In this document: positions 4,818 through 5,349 of the stretch, in pieces
Position numbering within the stretch: the stretch's first letter is position 1
Layout: every line of letters begins with the position of its first letter
DNA from: Oscillospiraceae bacterium
GTDB lineage: Bacteria > Bacillota > Clostridia > Oscillospirales > Oscillospiraceae
Assembly: GCA_017458885.1 (NCBI GenBank)
Contig: JAFSZQ010000117.1
Location: 1 to 5,349 of the forward strand
DNA length: 5,349 nt
Direction: 5' to 3'
Program-made: the position numbers and the translations under genes
Notes under the pieces: generated by a model
What the model saw: the letters and a program-made list of their open reading frames with translations, nothing else
Database searches by the model: none
Told to the model about the DNA's origin: nothing

Positions 4818-5349
4818 ATGGGTCTCATCAGCAAGATATTCGGCACTTACAGCGAGCGCGAGCTCAAGAGCATCTATCCCATCGTGGACCGGATCGAGGC
4901 GATGGCGGACGAGTACGCCGCGCTCAGCGACGCCGAGCTGCAAGCCAAAACGCCGGAGTTCAAGGAGCGTCTCGCGAACGGCGAAACGCTCGACGACATT
5001 CTTCCCGAGGCGTTCGCCACCGTGCGCGAGGCGGCGAAGCGCGTCATCGGGCTGTACCCCTACCGCGTGCAGCTCATCGGCGGCGTCGTGCTCCATCAGG
5101 GGCGCATCGCCGAGATGAAGACCGGCGAGGGCAAAACGCTCGTCGCCGTGCTGCCCGCGTACCTCAACGCGCTCACGGGCGAGGGCGTGCACATCGTCAC
5201 GGTCAACGACTACCTCGCCAAGCGCGACAGCGAGTGGATGGGCAAGATCCACCGCTTCCTCGGGCTGACGGTGGGGCTGATCGTCCACGATCTCGACAGC
5301 GCCCAGCGCCGCGAGGCCTACGCCGCCGACATCACCTACGGCACGAACA
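4818..5349 (+). CDS. secA: preprotein translocase ATPase SecA, N-terminal part (runs off the right edge)
   Basis: The ATPase motor that drives secretory proteins through the SecYEG channel at the cytoplasmic membrane. The first 177 residues are present, of roughly 800-950 in a full SecA. They open with [19 protein letters not shown], the short N-terminal helix of SecA. The first nucleotide-binding domain follows: [16 protein letters not shown] (85-100), the Walker A motif KTGEGKT (101-107), [14 protein letters not shown] (129-142) and DITYGTN (171-177), where the window ends. The stretch before QLIGG reads GLYPYRV where many SecA proteins have RHFDV, a tolerated variation. An AAAGGA lies 12 bases before ATG 4818, slightly long spacing, but no better start is nearby. 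It has its own promoter. Nothing suggests a defective gene, but whether it is the housekeeping or an accessory SecA2 copy cannot be told from this part. Confidence 0.96.
   Translation, partial: MGLISKIFGTYSERELKSIYPIVDRIEAMADEYAALSDAELQAKTPEFKERLANGETLDDILPEAFATVREAAKRVIGLYPYRVQLIGGVVLHQGRIAEMKTGEGKTLVAVLPAYLNALTGEGVHIVTVNDYLAKRDSEWMGKIHRFLGLTVGLIVHDLDSAQRREAYAADITYGTN

Noticed and set aside
4540..5288. Open frames overlapping secA in other frames (plus 4540-5118 and minus 4782-5288)
   Set aside because: The SecA frame from 4818 carries the Walker A and other conserved motifs to the window edge; the others are low-complexity shadows.

Overview
The window looks like chromosomal DNA from a GC-rich member of the Bacillota, probably a gut-type clostridium (Oscillospirales/Christensenellales-like). 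The basis is the high GC of the core genes, AGGAGG-type ribosome-binding sites, a short SecA N-terminus with typical Gram-positive motifs, a Fe-S RlmD-type rRNA methyltransferase and a clostridial-style beta-CASP metallo-hydrolase. The placement is inference from gene content, and no rRNA is present to confirm it.

Layout. From about 4195 down to 1 everything coding is on the minus strand. In transcription order there is a beta-CASP metallo-beta-lactamase-fold putative RNA nuclease (4195-2597). It overlaps by 10 nt a 23S rRNA uracil-C5 methyltransferase (2606-1245). Next is an AT-rich island (about 570-1244) carrying one small predicted membrane-anchored protein of unknown function (1184-723). 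Below it lie the C-terminal part of a RelB/DinJ-type antitoxin (604-446), a TfoX N-terminal-domain protein (429-130) and, overlapping it by ATGA, the start of an alpha/beta-hydrolase-like protein that leaves the window at base 1. From 4300 upward the plus strand carries a Phd/YefM antitoxin with a promoter and a strong inverted-repeat operator candidate. Overlapping it by ATGA is a Doc/Fic-family toxin cut down to 40 codons. A well-formed promoter follows, then the first 177 codons of secA, which runs off the right edge.

How it fits together. The core genes are housekeeping: RNA processing plus rRNA modification in one operon, and the Sec translocation ATPase. Between and beside them are accessory remains: two decayed toxin-antitoxin loci of different families and an AT-rich insertion with an orphan membrane protein. 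I see no complete new multi-gene system here. The most worthwhile leads are the orphan membrane protein, the still-intact Phd antitoxin and operator beside a broken toxin, and the RelB fragment, which is easy to miss. No tRNA, rRNA, CRISPR array, transposase or convincing rho-independent terminator was found.
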